From Spiribacter halobius (GTDB lineage Bacteria > Pseudomonadota > Gammaproteobacteria > Nitrococcales > Nitrococcaceae), in assembly GCF_020883455.1 (NCBI RefSeq), contig NZ_CP086615.1:4108351-4172350 (forward strand): a stretch of 64,000 bases of DNA. Reading direction: 5' to 3'. Positions within the stretch are counted from its first letter, which is position 1, and every line of letters starts with the position of its first letter. The position numbers and the translations under genes are program-made. The notes under the pieces are model-generated. The model had not been told where the DNA came from, did no database searches, and saw nothing but the letters and a program-made list of their open reading frames with translations. Shown in pieces: positions 1 to 8,396 of this stretch.

Positions 1-556
1 CGGCGCGCCAACGCGGGACCACGACCACGCCATCGGCGTCGCCTACCAGGATGTCGCCGTCATCGACGGTAATCCCACCGATGTGCACCGTGCCGTGGAT
101 CTCTCCGGGGCCGCTCTTGTAAGGCCCGAGGTGGGATGCGCTGCGGGCGAACACGGGCAGAATGCCGGCGGAGAGCGCGTCGAAGTCGCGGATCGCGCCA
201 TCGAGCACAATGCCGGCGATCCCCCGCGAGCGGGCGTACCGGCACATGAGCTCGCCGAGAATCGCATTGGTTACCTCGCCGCGGGCATCGATCACCAGGA
301 TGTCGCCCGGTTGCGCCAGGTCGAGGGCCTTGTGCACCACGAGGTTGTCACCCGGGCGCGTGCGGACCGTCAGCGCCGGCCCGGCCATGGCCTTGAGCCC
401 GAGCGCGGCGAGGCAGCCGCCCACCGGGTAGAGGCCGACGCTGCCGTGGCAGCGCTCCAGATTGTCGGAAACTGCCGGCGTATTCAGGCGCGAGAAGCGC
501 TCGACCAGCGCTGGGTCGGGCCGCTCGGCGGCATCGAAAAGGGTCAGTCGATTCAC
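1..556 (-). CDS. RraA family protein (HMG/CHA aldolase-like), partial at window edge
   Basis: About 185 codons are visible; the 3' end lies outside the window. The translated product carries the GELM...DGAIRD signature (about residues 101-124) of the RraA/4-hydroxy-4-methyl-2-oxoglutarate aldolase superfamily, followed by the usual GDILVGDADGVVVVP-type C-terminal segment. Members of this fold either cleave 2-oxo-4-hydroxy acids with a divalent metal or act as RNase E inhibitors; the catabolic neighbours favour an aldolase or decarboxylase role here, which is inference. I chose the GTG at 556 because GGAG lies seven bases upstream, and its GTGA overlaps the stop of the upstream dehydrogenase, implying translational coupling. 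It is the last visible gene of the TRAP-transport operon. Confidence 0.8.
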   Translation of the reverse strand, partial: MNRLTLFDAAERPDPALVERFSRLNTPAVSDNLERCHGSVGLYPVGGCLAALGLKAMAGPALTVRTRPGDNLVVHKALDLAQPGDILVIDARGEVTNAILGELMCRYARSRGIAGIVLDGAIRDFDALSAGILPVFARSASHLGPYKSGPGEIHGTVHIGGITVDDGDILVGDADGVVVVPRWRA

Positions 557-1644
557 TTTGTCACTCCATGTTCGTTTTCGGGGCCGGGCCGCGCAGTCGG
601 CGTCAGGGACGCCGACAGCGGACTGCCGAGGGTCTCAAGCTGCGCCACGGTTTCCGCGGGCAGCGGGATGCCCCTCTCGCGACGCCGCTCGGCGGTGCGG
701 CGCTCGATCTCCCCAGGCAGGAAAATCTCCTCCACGCCCGCCGCGCGGCGGGCGGACTTGATCTCCTCGATCATTTCGTCCATGCGGGCGCGGAACGTCT
801 CCATGGGCAGGAACGCGCCCACGTCTGTGAGGTGTATGAAGGCGCCCACGTTCTGCGGCTGCTCCAGGTCCCGGTAGAGGTCTCCGATGCGGGGCCCGAA
901 GCCAGCACCCGTCAGCACGCCAGCCATGATGTCCACCATCAGTGCGATGCCGTAGCCCTTGGGCCCACCAAAGGGCAGAACACTGCCCTCCAGCGCCGAC
1001 TGCGCATCCGTGGTGGGCCGGCCCTCTCCGTCAATCGCCCAGCCCTCAGGAATCCGCTCCCCGCGCTCGGCGGCGAGAATGATCTTCCCGCGGGCGACCA
1101 CGCTGGTCGCCATGTCGAGAATGACCGGGCGATAGCGCCCCGCCGGCACGGCGAAGGTGTACGGATTGGTGCCGAGGTACGGATCGACACCGCCCCAGGG
1201 GGCCATCGTCGACGGCGCGTTCGAGTACAGGAACGCAGCTGCGCCCGCATCCGCGGCACGCTCCGCGTAGTACGCACCGGAGCCGTAGTGGTTGGTATTG
1301 CGCACGCCCACCGTGACCGACCCATGCTGCGGCAACCGCTCGAGAGCAATGTCCAGCGCACGGCTAGCCACCACGGCACCCATGCCGTTATCGCCGTCCA
1401 GCAGCAGCGACGCCCCCCGGTCCTGCACGACGCGAATGTCCGGGCGAGCCGCGACCAGCCCACGCTGCAGGCGCTCCACATAGATTGTCATGCGGGTCAC
1501 GCCATGGGAGTCGACGCCACGCAGATTGGCGTCCACCAGCGAGGCCGCCACGACCCCGGCATCTGCCGCCGGGAGGCCGTGGTGGGCGAGTATGGCGGAG
1601 CAATGCTCCTGCAGCGCCTCGGGCGTTACTACCAGGGCACTCAT
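553..1644 (-). CDS. LDH2/malate dehydrogenase family oxidoreductase
   Basis: A 363-residue protein of the NAD(P)-dependent malate/L-lactate/ureidoglycolate dehydrogenase superfamily (LDH2, a fold distinct from classical MDH/LDH). Seen directly: the GVDSHGV segment near residue 45, NTNHYGSGAYY with the probable catalytic histidine, and the GGPKGYG-IALMVDI block near residue 215. Such enzymes oxidise 2-hydroxy acids (malate, lactate, sulfolactate, ureidoglycolate and others) to 2-oxo acids. The substrate cannot be read from the sequence. The ATG at 1644 starts the recognisable N-terminus MSALVVTPEAL; a longer reading frame upstream is out-of-frame sequence of the alcohol dehydrogenase. A 2-oxo acid product would suit the RraA-like aldolase encoded immediately downstream. 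Confidence 0.85.
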   Translation of the reverse strand: MSALVVTPEALQEHCSAILAHHGLPAADAGVVAASLVDANLRGVDSHGVTRMTIYVERLQRGLVAARPDIRVVQDRGASLLLDGDNGMGAVVASRALDIALERLPQHGSVTVGVRNTNHYGSGAYYAERAADAGAAAFLYSNAPSTMAPWGGVDPYLGTNPYTFAVPAGRYRPVILDMATSVVARGKIILAAERGERIPEGWAIDGEGRPTTDAQSALEGSVLPFGGPKGYGIALMVDIMAGVLTGAGFGPRIGDLYRDLEQPQNVGAFIHLTDVGAFLPMETFRARMDEMIEEIKSARRAAGVEEIFLPGEIERRTAERRRERGIPLPAETVAQLETLGSPLSASLTPTARPGPENEHGVTK

Positions 1645-1696
1645 CGCTCCGCCCCCCTGCGGGCCGTTCGACCCGCGGGCCGGTTTCCCGCCCGCA

Positions 1697-2857
1697 TCAC
1701 AGACACTCCCGCATGATGGCCACGAGGTCCTCGCGCGTGGTGGCACGCGGATTGACCGGCACGTTGCCGGACTGAAGCCCCCCCTCGGCCATGCCTTCGA
1801 GGTCGGCTTCGCGCACGCCGTAGGCGGCAAGCGAGTTCGGCGCACCCACGTCGCGGATGAGCCGCTCCACGCTGCGCACACCCGCCTCCGCCGCGTCGCG
1901 CAGCGGCAGGTGACTGACCCGCTCGCCGAAGAGCTCCGCGATGTGCGCGAACTTCTCGAGGTTGGCCACCACGTTGAACCGCATAACCGGGGGCAGCAGG
2001 ATGGCGATGACGTCCGCGTGGGGGATCTTGGCGTTCGCGCCGAGCGGCATGGCGAGTGCGTGCGCGAGGCCAAGGCGAGTCGGGTTGAAGGCCATGGCGG
2101 CCATGCTCGAGGCAAGCAGCATGTCGGCCCGGGCGGTGAGCGTGTCCCCCGCGAAGACCGCGGTGCGCAGAGAACGCCCGACCAGGGCGATGGCCCGCTC
2201 CGAGAGCGCCTCGGAGATCGGCTGCGTCGCCTTGTTGACGTAGGATTCGAGCGCGTGAGCCAGCGCATCGATGCCGGTGACCGCGGTTACCCGCGGCGGC
2301 AGGGTCACCGTGAGCTCGGGGTCACAGAGCGCGATGTCCGGGACCGTCAACGGGCTGCCGACGCCGTACTTGCGCCCCTTGTCTTTCTCGGAGATCACCG
2401 CCCAGATCGTCGCCTCGCTGCCGGTGCCGGCAGTGGTGGGAATGGCGATGAATGGCGCCCCCTTCTCCTTCACCACGCCGAGGCCGGCGTAGTCACGAAT
2501 ATGACCGGGGTTGGTGAGCATCGCCGAGACGGCCTTGCCCGTATCCAGGGCGCTGCCGCCGCCCACGGCCACGATCACGTCACAGCCCTCTGCGCGGTAG
2601 CGCTCGACGCTCGCCTCGACACCGCGTGCGTCCGGCTCCGATTCCACGTCGGAGAAGACCGTGTAGCCGATAGCACCGCGGTCCAGCGCCGTGGTCACCC
2701 GGTCGACCACCCCCGCGGCGATAAGCCCCGGATCGGTGATGACCAGGGCTTTGCTCCCCCCGAGGGAGCCTGCGAAGTCACCGAGCCGCGCGGTGAGCCC
2801 GATTCCGAATTCGAGCCGCGTGGGCAGCTCGTAGCTGAAAGGCCGGTGATAGTTCAT
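1697..2857 (-). CDS. Iron-containing (group III) alcohol dehydrogenase
   Basis: A 386-residue Fe-ADH, the usual family length. The NAD-binding glycine-rich VAVGGGSALDTGKA motif lies near residue 97 and PTTAGTGSE near 140. Probable metal ligands are visible as the Asp and His of GIDALAHA and as His in the later LGLAHALAMPLGA and NAKIPHADV segments. The enzyme interconverts an alcohol and an aldehyde with NAD(H). GGAGAG stands five bases before the ATG. The gene sits between an LDH2-type dehydrogenase and an aldehyde dehydrogenase, so consecutive oxidation of a hydroxylated substrate is likely; the substrate itself is not determined. Gaps to both neighbours are short (about 30-50 bases), consistent with one operon. 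Confidence 0.9.
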   Translation of the reverse strand: MNYHRPFSYELPTRLEFGIGLTARLGDFAGSLGGSKALVITDPGLIAAGVVDRVTTALDRGAIGYTVFSDVESEPDARGVEASVERYRAEGCDVIVAVGGGSALDTGKAVSAMLTNPGHIRDYAGLGVVKEKGAPFIAIPTTAGTGSEATIWAVISEKDKGRKYGVGSPLTVPDIALCDPELTVTLPPRVTAVTGIDALAHALESYVNKATQPISEALSERAIALVGRSLRTAVFAGDTLTARADMLLASSMAAMAFNPTRLGLAHALAMPLGANAKIPHADVIAILLPPVMRFNVVANLEKFAHIAELFGERVSHLPLRDAAEAGVRSVERLIRDVGAPNSLAAYGVREADLEGMAEGGLQSGNVPVNPRATTREDLVAIMRECL

Positions 2858-2885
2858 TCAATCTCTCCGCAATGCCTGTGTGGGA

Positions 2886-4334
2886 TCAGCCGCGATGCAT
2901 CCGGTATACCGCCTTCAGCGTCGTGTAGAAGTCCGCGGCGGTATCCCCGATGCCGAATGCGCCCTGGCCGGACTGCTTCCAGCCACCGAAGGGGAGGTGA
3001 CCCTCGCTGTTGGTGCCGTGGTTGACGTGCACCATCCCGGCCTCTGCCCGCCGGGTGAACGCATGGGCGAAGTCCATGTCGTCGGTGAAAACCGACGAGG
3101 TGAGCCCGTAGCGGACACTGTTGTGGACGCGAATGGCCTCTTCACGGTCGGCCACGGGAACGACCACCAGCACCGGCCCGAAGATCTCCTCGGTAGCGAG
3201 CGCGGATTCAGGCGACACGTCGGTGATCACGGTAGGCGCGTAGTAGTAGCCGTCTCCTTCCAGCGCGCGACCGCCGGTGAGAACCCTGCCCTCACCCTGC
3301 TGCGCGAGTGCGACGTAGTGCTGCACCTTGTCGAGCTGCTCCCGGCTCGCGAGAGGGCCCATTCCGGTCTCGGAGTCCAGGCCATGACCGACCTTTAGGG
3401 CCTCGGCCCTGGCGACCAGAGCCTGCTCCAGCGCCGCGCGCTCGGCTTGCGGCACGATGACGCGGCTGATCGCAGTGCAACGCTGCCCGGATACGGCAAA
3501 GGCTGCGGCTGCGATCTCCTTCGCCGCATGCTCTACGTCCCCGTAGCCCGCCACCACGGCACCGTTCTTGCCGCCCATCTCGAGCTGCACCTTCGCGTTG
3601 CGCTCGGCGGCAAGCACTCCGAGACGAATGCCGACGTCCGTGGAACCGGTGAACGTGATGCCGGCGATGGCGGGGTGGCGCACCAGGCGATCCCCGACGT
3701 CACGGCCAGCGCCGATCAGCAGGTTCGCGACCCCGGCAGGAAGCCCGGTTCGCTCCAGAAGCCGGAGGAGCAGCACGGCGGCGCCCGGTGCCTGCAGTGC
3801 GGGCTTCAGCACGACCGTGCAGCCACAGACCAGGCCCGGAATGAGCTTGCGGATGGGCGTGAGGATCGGGAAATTCCAGGGCGAGACGGCCGCCACCGGC
3901 CCTATGGGCTGGCGAATCGTGTAGGCCTCGGTGTGGGGCCGCGCACTCTCGAACGTGCGGTCGCCGAGGCGCAGCGCCTCGCCGGCCCAGAAGCGCATCT
4001 CGTCGATCGCCCGGTTGGCCTCGGAGCGGGATTCCGCAAGGGGCTTCCCCATCTCCCGAGTCACCGATTCGGCAATCTCGTCGACGTGCTCTCGCCACAG
4101 ATCAATGAGCTTGTAAACGTAGCCCGCCCGGGTCGCCGCCGGTGTCCCTGCCCAGGCCGGGAATGCGGACGCCGCGGCGTCCACGGCCGCGTCCGCATCG
4201 TCCGCCGTTGCCAATCGGTAGCGCCGCGTAACCTGCTCCAGGTCACCCGGATCATGGATGCTGTGAGTCTCTCCACCAGCGAGCCAGTTACCGTTGACGT
4301 GGCTCGCCCAGGCGGGTTCGGCAATATCGTTCAT
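2886..4334 (-). CDS. NAD(P)-dependent aldehyde dehydrogenase
   Basis: A 482-residue aldehyde dehydrogenase. Visible landmarks are SPWNFPILTPIRKL in the cofactor domain, the general-base region LEMGGKNGAVV, and the nucleophilic cysteine in SGQRCTAISRV. The GKN and GQRCTA variants resemble alpha-ketoglutaric-semialdehyde-type ALDHs, but this is too weak to name a substrate. The start at 4334 (MNDIAEPAW) has GGAGG about ten bases upstream; the longer frame extending further is the out-of-frame end of the TRAP permease. It probably oxidises the aldehyde made by the adjacent Fe-ADH to an acid. A 70-base gap separates it from dctM. Confidence 0.9.
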   Translation of the reverse strand: MNDIAEPAWASHVNGNWLAGGETHSIHDPGDLEQVTRRYRLATADDADAAVDAAASAFPAWAGTPAATRAGYVYKLIDLWREHVDEIAESVTREMGKPLAESRSEANRAIDEMRFWAGEALRLGDRTFESARPHTEAYTIRQPIGPVAAVSPWNFPILTPIRKLIPGLVCGCTVVLKPALQAPGAAVLLLRLLERTGLPAGVANLLIGAGRDVGDRLVRHPAIAGITFTGSTDVGIRLGVLAAERNAKVQLEMGGKNGAVVAGYGDVEHAAKEIAAAAFAVSGQRCTAISRVIVPQAERAALEQALVARAEALKVGHGLDSETGMGPLASREQLDKVQHYVALAQQGEGRVLTGGRALEGDGYYYAPTVITDVSPESALATEEIFGPVLVVVPVADREEAIRVHNSVRYGLTSSVFTDDMDFAHAFTRRAEAGMVHVNHGTNSEGHLPFGGWKQSGQGAFGIGDTAADFYTTLKAVYRMHRG

Positions 4335-4404
4335 ATTGAAATGACCTCCTCGAATGCGGATGCGTCGGGGCCTGTTGCACACGCGACCGCTCGGACGGTG
4401 CCCG

Positions 4405-5676
4405 CTACATGAACAGGCGCACGGGGAACAGCGTGAGCGCCGGGAACGCCGCCAGCACGACCAGCCCGATGAGCATGACCACGTAAAAGGGCAAGGCCGC
4501 CTGCGTGATGCGCTCGACGCTGATCCCCGAGACCTGCGCCGTAGCGAACAGGCAAATGCCCACGGGTGGTGTCGATAGCCCCACGGCAAGCGCGGTGACC
4601 AGGAACACGACGAAATGGATCGGGTTGATGCCCACTGTCATTGCCGTGGGCATAAGCACCGGCGTGAGAATGAGGATCGCGGCGATGATGTCCATGAACA
4701 TGCCGACGACCACCAGCACCACGCCCATCAGCAGGAGCACCATGGTGGGGTCCTGCGACAGTGAGAGGATGGCGTTGGTGACCTTCCCGGGCAGCCCGTC
4801 GACGGTGAACACGTAGGTCGCGACGGATGCACACATGGCGATGAACAGGATCGTACCGGTGGTCACGCCCGTATCGATGATCATCCGCGGGACTTCCCGC
4901 CAGTTCACCCGCCGGTAGATCAGGGCGCCCACGGCCAGTGCATACAGCACCGCCATGCCCGCCGCTTCCGTGGGCGTCATGATCCCACCGAAGATGCCAC
5001 CGAGGATGATCACCGGGGCACCGAGCGCCGGTATGGCGATCAGCACGTGCCCAACCGCCTCGCGGAAACCCGTGGACACCACGTCGCCATAGCCACGGCG
5101 AAGTGCGAGCCAGTAGTTGAGCGCAATGAACATGACGGCGAAGACCACGGCCGGGCCAAGGCCGCCCGCCAGAGAAGCACCCACCGACTGCCCCGCGGCA
5201 GTCGCGGCGATGATCATGAGGATGCTCGGCGGCACCACGGACGCGAGGGTGGCAGTCACCATTGTCAGCGCCGCCGCATAGGGCTTCGGGTAGCGGCGCT
5301 CTTCCATGGCCTTGATCTCCAGCGGGCCGAGCCCGCTCACGTCGGCCACCGAGGATCCGGAGATGCCGCCGAAGATCATGCTGGCGATGATGTTCACCTG
5401 CCCCAGCCCACCCCGCCAGCGGCCGACCACGGAGTTCGCGGCGAAGAAGATGCGGTCGGAGACGCCCCCACGCCCCATCACGCTGCCGGCGAGGATGAAC
5501 AGCGGCACAGCCACCAGCAGGAAGCTGTTCATGGAGCTGTACATCCGCTGCGCGATCAGCGAGAGCGGCAGGTCGAAGAGCACCAACGTGAGAATGGTCG
5601 CCAGCCCGAGGGAGATCGCCAGCGGAATCCCCACCAGGCTCAGGGCGAAAAAGGTGCCTAGCAGAACCCAGCTCAT
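4405..5676 (-). CDS. dctM: TRAP transporter large permease (DctM-type)
   Basis: A 423-residue, strongly hydrophobic protein of the TRAP-T/ArsT superfamily with about a dozen membrane segments, for example the N-terminal LLGTFFALSLVGIPLAIS stretch. The conserved inner block IFGGISGSSVADVSGLG and the STPPVGICLF motif near the C-terminus are diagnostic. It forms the ion-coupled translocation channel with DctQ in the inner membrane. The ATG at 5676 overlaps the dctQ stop (ATGA), so the two permease subunits are translationally coupled. The imported substrate is probably an organic acid, as in most TRAP systems. Confidence 0.93.
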   Translation of the reverse strand: MSWVLLGTFFALSLVGIPLAISLGLATILTLVLFDLPLSLIAQRMYSSMNSFLLVAVPLFILAGSVMGRGGVSDRIFFAANSVVGRWRGGLGQVNIIASMIFGGISGSSVADVSGLGPLEIKAMEERRYPKPYAAALTMVTATLASVVPPSILMIIAATAAGQSVGASLAGGLGPAVVFAVMFIALNYWLALRRGYGDVVSTGFREAVGHVLIAIPALGAPVIILGGIFGGIMTPTEAAGMAVLYALAVGALIYRRVNWREVPRMIIDTGVTTGTILFIAMCASVATYVFTVDGLPGKVTNAILSLSQDPTMVLLLMGVVLVVVGMFMDIIAAILILTPVLMPTAMTVGINPIHFVVFLVTALAVGLSTPPVGICLFATAQVSGISVERITQAALPFYVVMLIGLVVLAAFPALTLFPVRLFM

Positions 5677-6296
5677 GAATCCGAGCCTCCGGTTTCCAGA
5701 TAGCGGCGGGTCCGGCGGTCGAGATAGACCGACTCGAGCTGCGCCCATAGCGCGAGCGCCGCTCCGGTCACGACGGCGGCCGTGACCAAGTACATCCCGA
5801 TGCCAAGCGCCGGCGAGGTTTCCCCGTTGCGGATCTGCTGCAGGACGAGCCGCAGGCCTGTGTAACCAAGCACTGCGAAGAAAAGACAGCCGGCCGCGAA
5901 ATACACGTGCAGGGCCCAGGAGCGAACGCGTGCGGGAGCGAGCAGGAGCAGAATGGTGATCCTCGCGTGGCCCGCCGAACGCGTGCCCACCGCAAGCCCC
6001 AGGAACGTCGTCCAGATGAACAGGTACCGGGTCAGTTCCTCGGTCCAGGGCAACGAGATCGGTGCGAGGCGCGCCAGCACCTGTAGTGTTACGGTGATCA
6101 GCATTCCCGCGACGCCACAGAAGAGGAGCACTTCGATTACGCGCCACACCACCCCGAGTCTGCGGTGGGTCGGCAATTCGGCATCGACGCTCCCACCGCG
6201 AGCCTCACCGACGGAATCGCTGGACTCCCGCAAGGTGCCGGCCGTAGCGGCCGGCACCTCCGCGGGCGTGTTGCGCTTGCTGCGCACAGCCGTCAT
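5673..6296 (-). CDS. dctQ: TRAP transporter small permease (DctQ-type)
   Basis: A 207-residue small TRAP subunit with four predicted membrane helices (beginning VIEVLLFCGVAGMLITVTLQV near residue 52) and the family hallmark WTEELTRYLFIWTTFLG near residue 80. A hydrophilic N-terminal extension of about 45 residues precedes the first helix, longer than usual. It links the periplasmic binding protein to DctM and stabilises the complex. Its stop codon overlaps the dctM start; only three bases separate its start from the end of dctP. Confidence 0.9.
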   Translation of the reverse strand: MTAVRSKRNTPAEVPAATAGTLRESSDSVGEARGGSVDAELPTHRRLGVVWRVIEVLLFCGVAGMLITVTLQVLARLAPISLPWTEELTRYLFIWTTFLGLAVGTRSAGHARITILLLLAPARVRSWALHVYFAAGCLFFAVLGYTGLRLVLQQIRNGETSPALGIGMYLVTAAVVTGAALALWAQLESVYLDRRTRRYLETGGSDS

Positions 6297-6299
6297 GCC

Positions 6300-7313
6300 T
6301 CAGTTCCGTCCGAGGTAATCCAGGGTGTCGGCCATGCACTGCTCGCCCACCAGGGACTCGAACCGCGGATAGAGCTCGAGGGCACGCTCCTGGAAGGCTT
6401 CGCGGGCCTCGGGTGTCAGTTCGTTGACCTCCATGCCTCGATCCTCGAGCTCGGCCACCATCCGCTCTTCCTCGCCGAGGTCATGCTCGAGCTTGAACCG
6501 GGCCGTGTCCTGAGCGGCCTGCCGCAGCGCCGACTGGGTTTCGTCGTCGAACTCCTCCCAGAGGTCCTGGTTGAATGCCAGGATGTAACCGTCGGCGATG
6601 TGTCCGGTGAGGGACAGGTAGTCCTGCACCTCGTAGAACTTGTTCGCCAGCGGCACTTCCACCGGGTTCTCCTGCCCATCGATCGTTCCGAGCTGCAGCG
6701 CGGTGTACACCTCGGTGAAGTCCATCGGGGTTGGATCCGCGCCCAGGGGGCCGAAGAACTCCACCCAGAGCTTGTTGTTCGGGACGCGCAGCGTCAGCCC
6801 CTCGAGATCCTCGGGCGATTCGATGGGACGCACGCTGTTCGTGACATGGCGGAACGTGCGGATCATCAGGGCCAGACCTTCAGTGTTCAGCCGGTCCATC
6901 GAGGCCAGTAGCTGCTGCCCGGGCTCGCCCTCGAGGTAGTCCACGAACTGGTCGTAATCGCTGAAGAGGTACGGCAGGCTGATGGCGTTCATGCACGGCT
7001 CAAAGGAGGCGTACACGGACGTCGAGAGAATCACGGCGTCGAGCGAGCCATTCTGAACCATGTTCACGGCGGCATTCTGGTCACCGCCGAACAGGACACC
7101 GTCAGCGAACACCTCGACCTCCACTTGGCCGTCGGTCGCTTCCGCCACCTGCTCTGCGAAGTGCTCTGCGGACATGCCAACCGCGGAACCAATCGGATCG
7201 CCCACGGCAAGACGTACGGTCTCCTGGCCCTGTGCGAGCGTCGCGACGCCGGAACATGCAAGGACGCCAGCGAACACGGCCGCACGCCGCAGGTAGTTTG
7301 CAGATTCAGTCAT
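6300..7313 (-). CDS. dctP: TRAP transporter periplasmic substrate-binding protein (DctP-type)
   Basis: A 337-residue extracytoplasmic receptor. The N-terminus at 7313 (MTESANYLRRAAVF...) is a typical Sec signal peptide with a cleavage region around AQGQE, and GGAGGAG precedes it; the longer upstream reading lacks this and starts in the leader. The mature protein shows the DctP-family pattern: the LRVPNNKLWVEFF segment with the carboxylate-binding arginine position near residue 165, and the TALQLGTIDGQENPV block near residue 200. These favour a carboxylate ligand. It captures substrate in the periplasm for DctQM. The gene follows the GntR regulator by about 95 bases. Confidence 0.92.
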   Translation of the reverse strand: MTESANYLRRAAVFAGVLACSGVATLAQGQETVRLAVGDPIGSAVGMSAEHFAEQVAEATDGQVEVEVFADGVLFGGDQNAAVNMVQNGSLDAVILSTSVYASFEPCMNAISLPYLFSDYDQFVDYLEGEPGQQLLASMDRLNTEGLALMIRTFRHVTNSVRPIESPEDLEGLTLRVPNNKLWVEFFGPLGADPTPMDFTEVYTALQLGTIDGQENPVEVPLANKFYEVQDYLSLTGHIADGYILAFNQDLWEEFDDETQSALRQAAQDTARFKLEHDLGEEERMVAELEDRGMEVNELTPEAREAFQERALELYPRFESLVGEQCMADTLDYLGRN

Positions 7314-7408
7314 CTTCTCCTCCTCCGAGAATGTACTGTCTGAGTGATGGCCCCCATCGCGGAGGCAGCAAGGCTTGCTTCGAACTTGGTCGATCTTTCT
7401 TCCGGTCT

Positions 7409-8107
7409 TCACCTCCTTTCTGCGGCGGCGGCACTGACGGCATCCAACAAGTCGACAAACTTGTGCTGGACGTTCAGTAGGTGGGCATCGAGAGCGGCAA
7501 CAGCCGCCGAAGCATCTCGCCGTGCAAGGGCACGGGTGATCTCGCGGTGTTCCTCCAGGCTCTCGGCGACACGGCTCTGGGCCCGGTATGAGATGAAGTG
7601 ACGCACCCGGTCGATCTGCAGCTCAACGTAGCGGTACACCTCCTTGATCCGACTGTTGCCAGTCGCATTCACGATGGTGATGTGGAGCTCGCGATCACGG
7701 CTCAGGTATTCGGCCGTGGTTTCCGAGTCGAAGGGCTGCTCAAAACCATCGAAGAGGGCACAAAGCTCGTGGAGTCTCGAATCGCTCCAGTGCACGAGCT
7801 GACGAATGCCTGCCGCTTCGAGCACGCAGCGCAACTCGATGAGCTCCTCGACGTCGCGCCGCGTGAAGTCCGTCACGACCCAACCGATGCGTGATCGGCG
7901 CTTGACCAGCCCAACGGACTCAAGCTGATGGAAGGCTTCGCGGATCGGTGTGCGACTTACGTCAAGCTGGTGCGCTAGCGCCCGGTCGCTAAGCACCTGA
8001 TTGGGCGGCAGAGCTCCCTCCACAATGGCTCGAACCAGGTGCTCGTAGACCTGCTCGCTGACCGAACGGACGCCAGGCGAGGAGAGGTTGAGAACGCTGT
8101 CATCCAC
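7409..8107 (-). CDS. GntR family transcriptional regulator, FCD (FadR-like) subgroup
   Basis: A 232-residue regulator: an N-terminal winged helix-turn-helix (SEQVYEHLVRAIVEGALPPNQ...LDVSRTPIREAFHQLESVGL, residues about 17-70) and a C-terminal all-helical FCD ligand-binding domain (RDVEELIELRCVLEAAG onward). FCD regulators normally repress catabolic operons and are released by a carboxylic-acid effector. The GTG at 8107 is the only start in frame near the HTH. No Shine-Dalgarno is visible, and the first operator ends three bases upstream. It heads the TRAP/dehydrogenase operon, so it most likely regulates that operon and itself. Confidence 0.9.
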   Translation of the reverse strand: MDDSVLNLSSPGVRSVSEQVYEHLVRAIVEGALPPNQVLSDRALAHQLDVSRTPIREAFHQLESVGLVKRRSRIGWVVTDFTRRDVEELIELRCVLEAAGIRQLVHWSDSRLHELCALFDGFEQPFDSETTAEYLSRDRELHITIVNATGNSRIKEVYRYVELQIDRVRHFISYRAQSRVAESLEEHREITRALARRDASAAVAALDAHLLNVQHKFVDLLDAVSAAAAERR

Positions 8108-8110
8108 AGT

Positions 8111-8152
8111 TGGTATACCACATACCGCTGGTGTTCAGTACGTGGTATACCA
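8111..8152. promoter_or_regulatory. Paired GntR/FCD operators
   Basis: Two identical perfect 10-bp palindromes TGGTATACCA lie at 8111-8120 and 8143-8152, with centres 32 bp apart (about three helical turns). They match the TGGTNNNACCA-like consensus of FadR/FCD regulators. On the minus strand a possible promoter (TTGGAC, then a TATACC box inside the distal palindrome) would be blocked by binding. Autoregulation of the adjacent gntR and its operon is the natural reading. Confidence 0.75.
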
Positions 8153-8396
8153 ATCGCCCTGCGCGTTGTCCAACCTTGCATGGGGAAAACCGACGACCGG
8201 TCGCACGGGCTTACGGTGATCTAGGCCACGCCTTCCCGCCTAACCAGGGGATGGTGTGAACTCTCCCTCGCAGTTCTCGCGGCTGTGCCAGAGCATCGTT
8301 GAGCGGGTGGCGGCGCGCTTAAAGCGCCCCATCGAGGGGCACCGGCCGTACGTGTAGCTGATTGCGCCGCAGGTAAAGGCGCGCGAGGGCGGTCGC

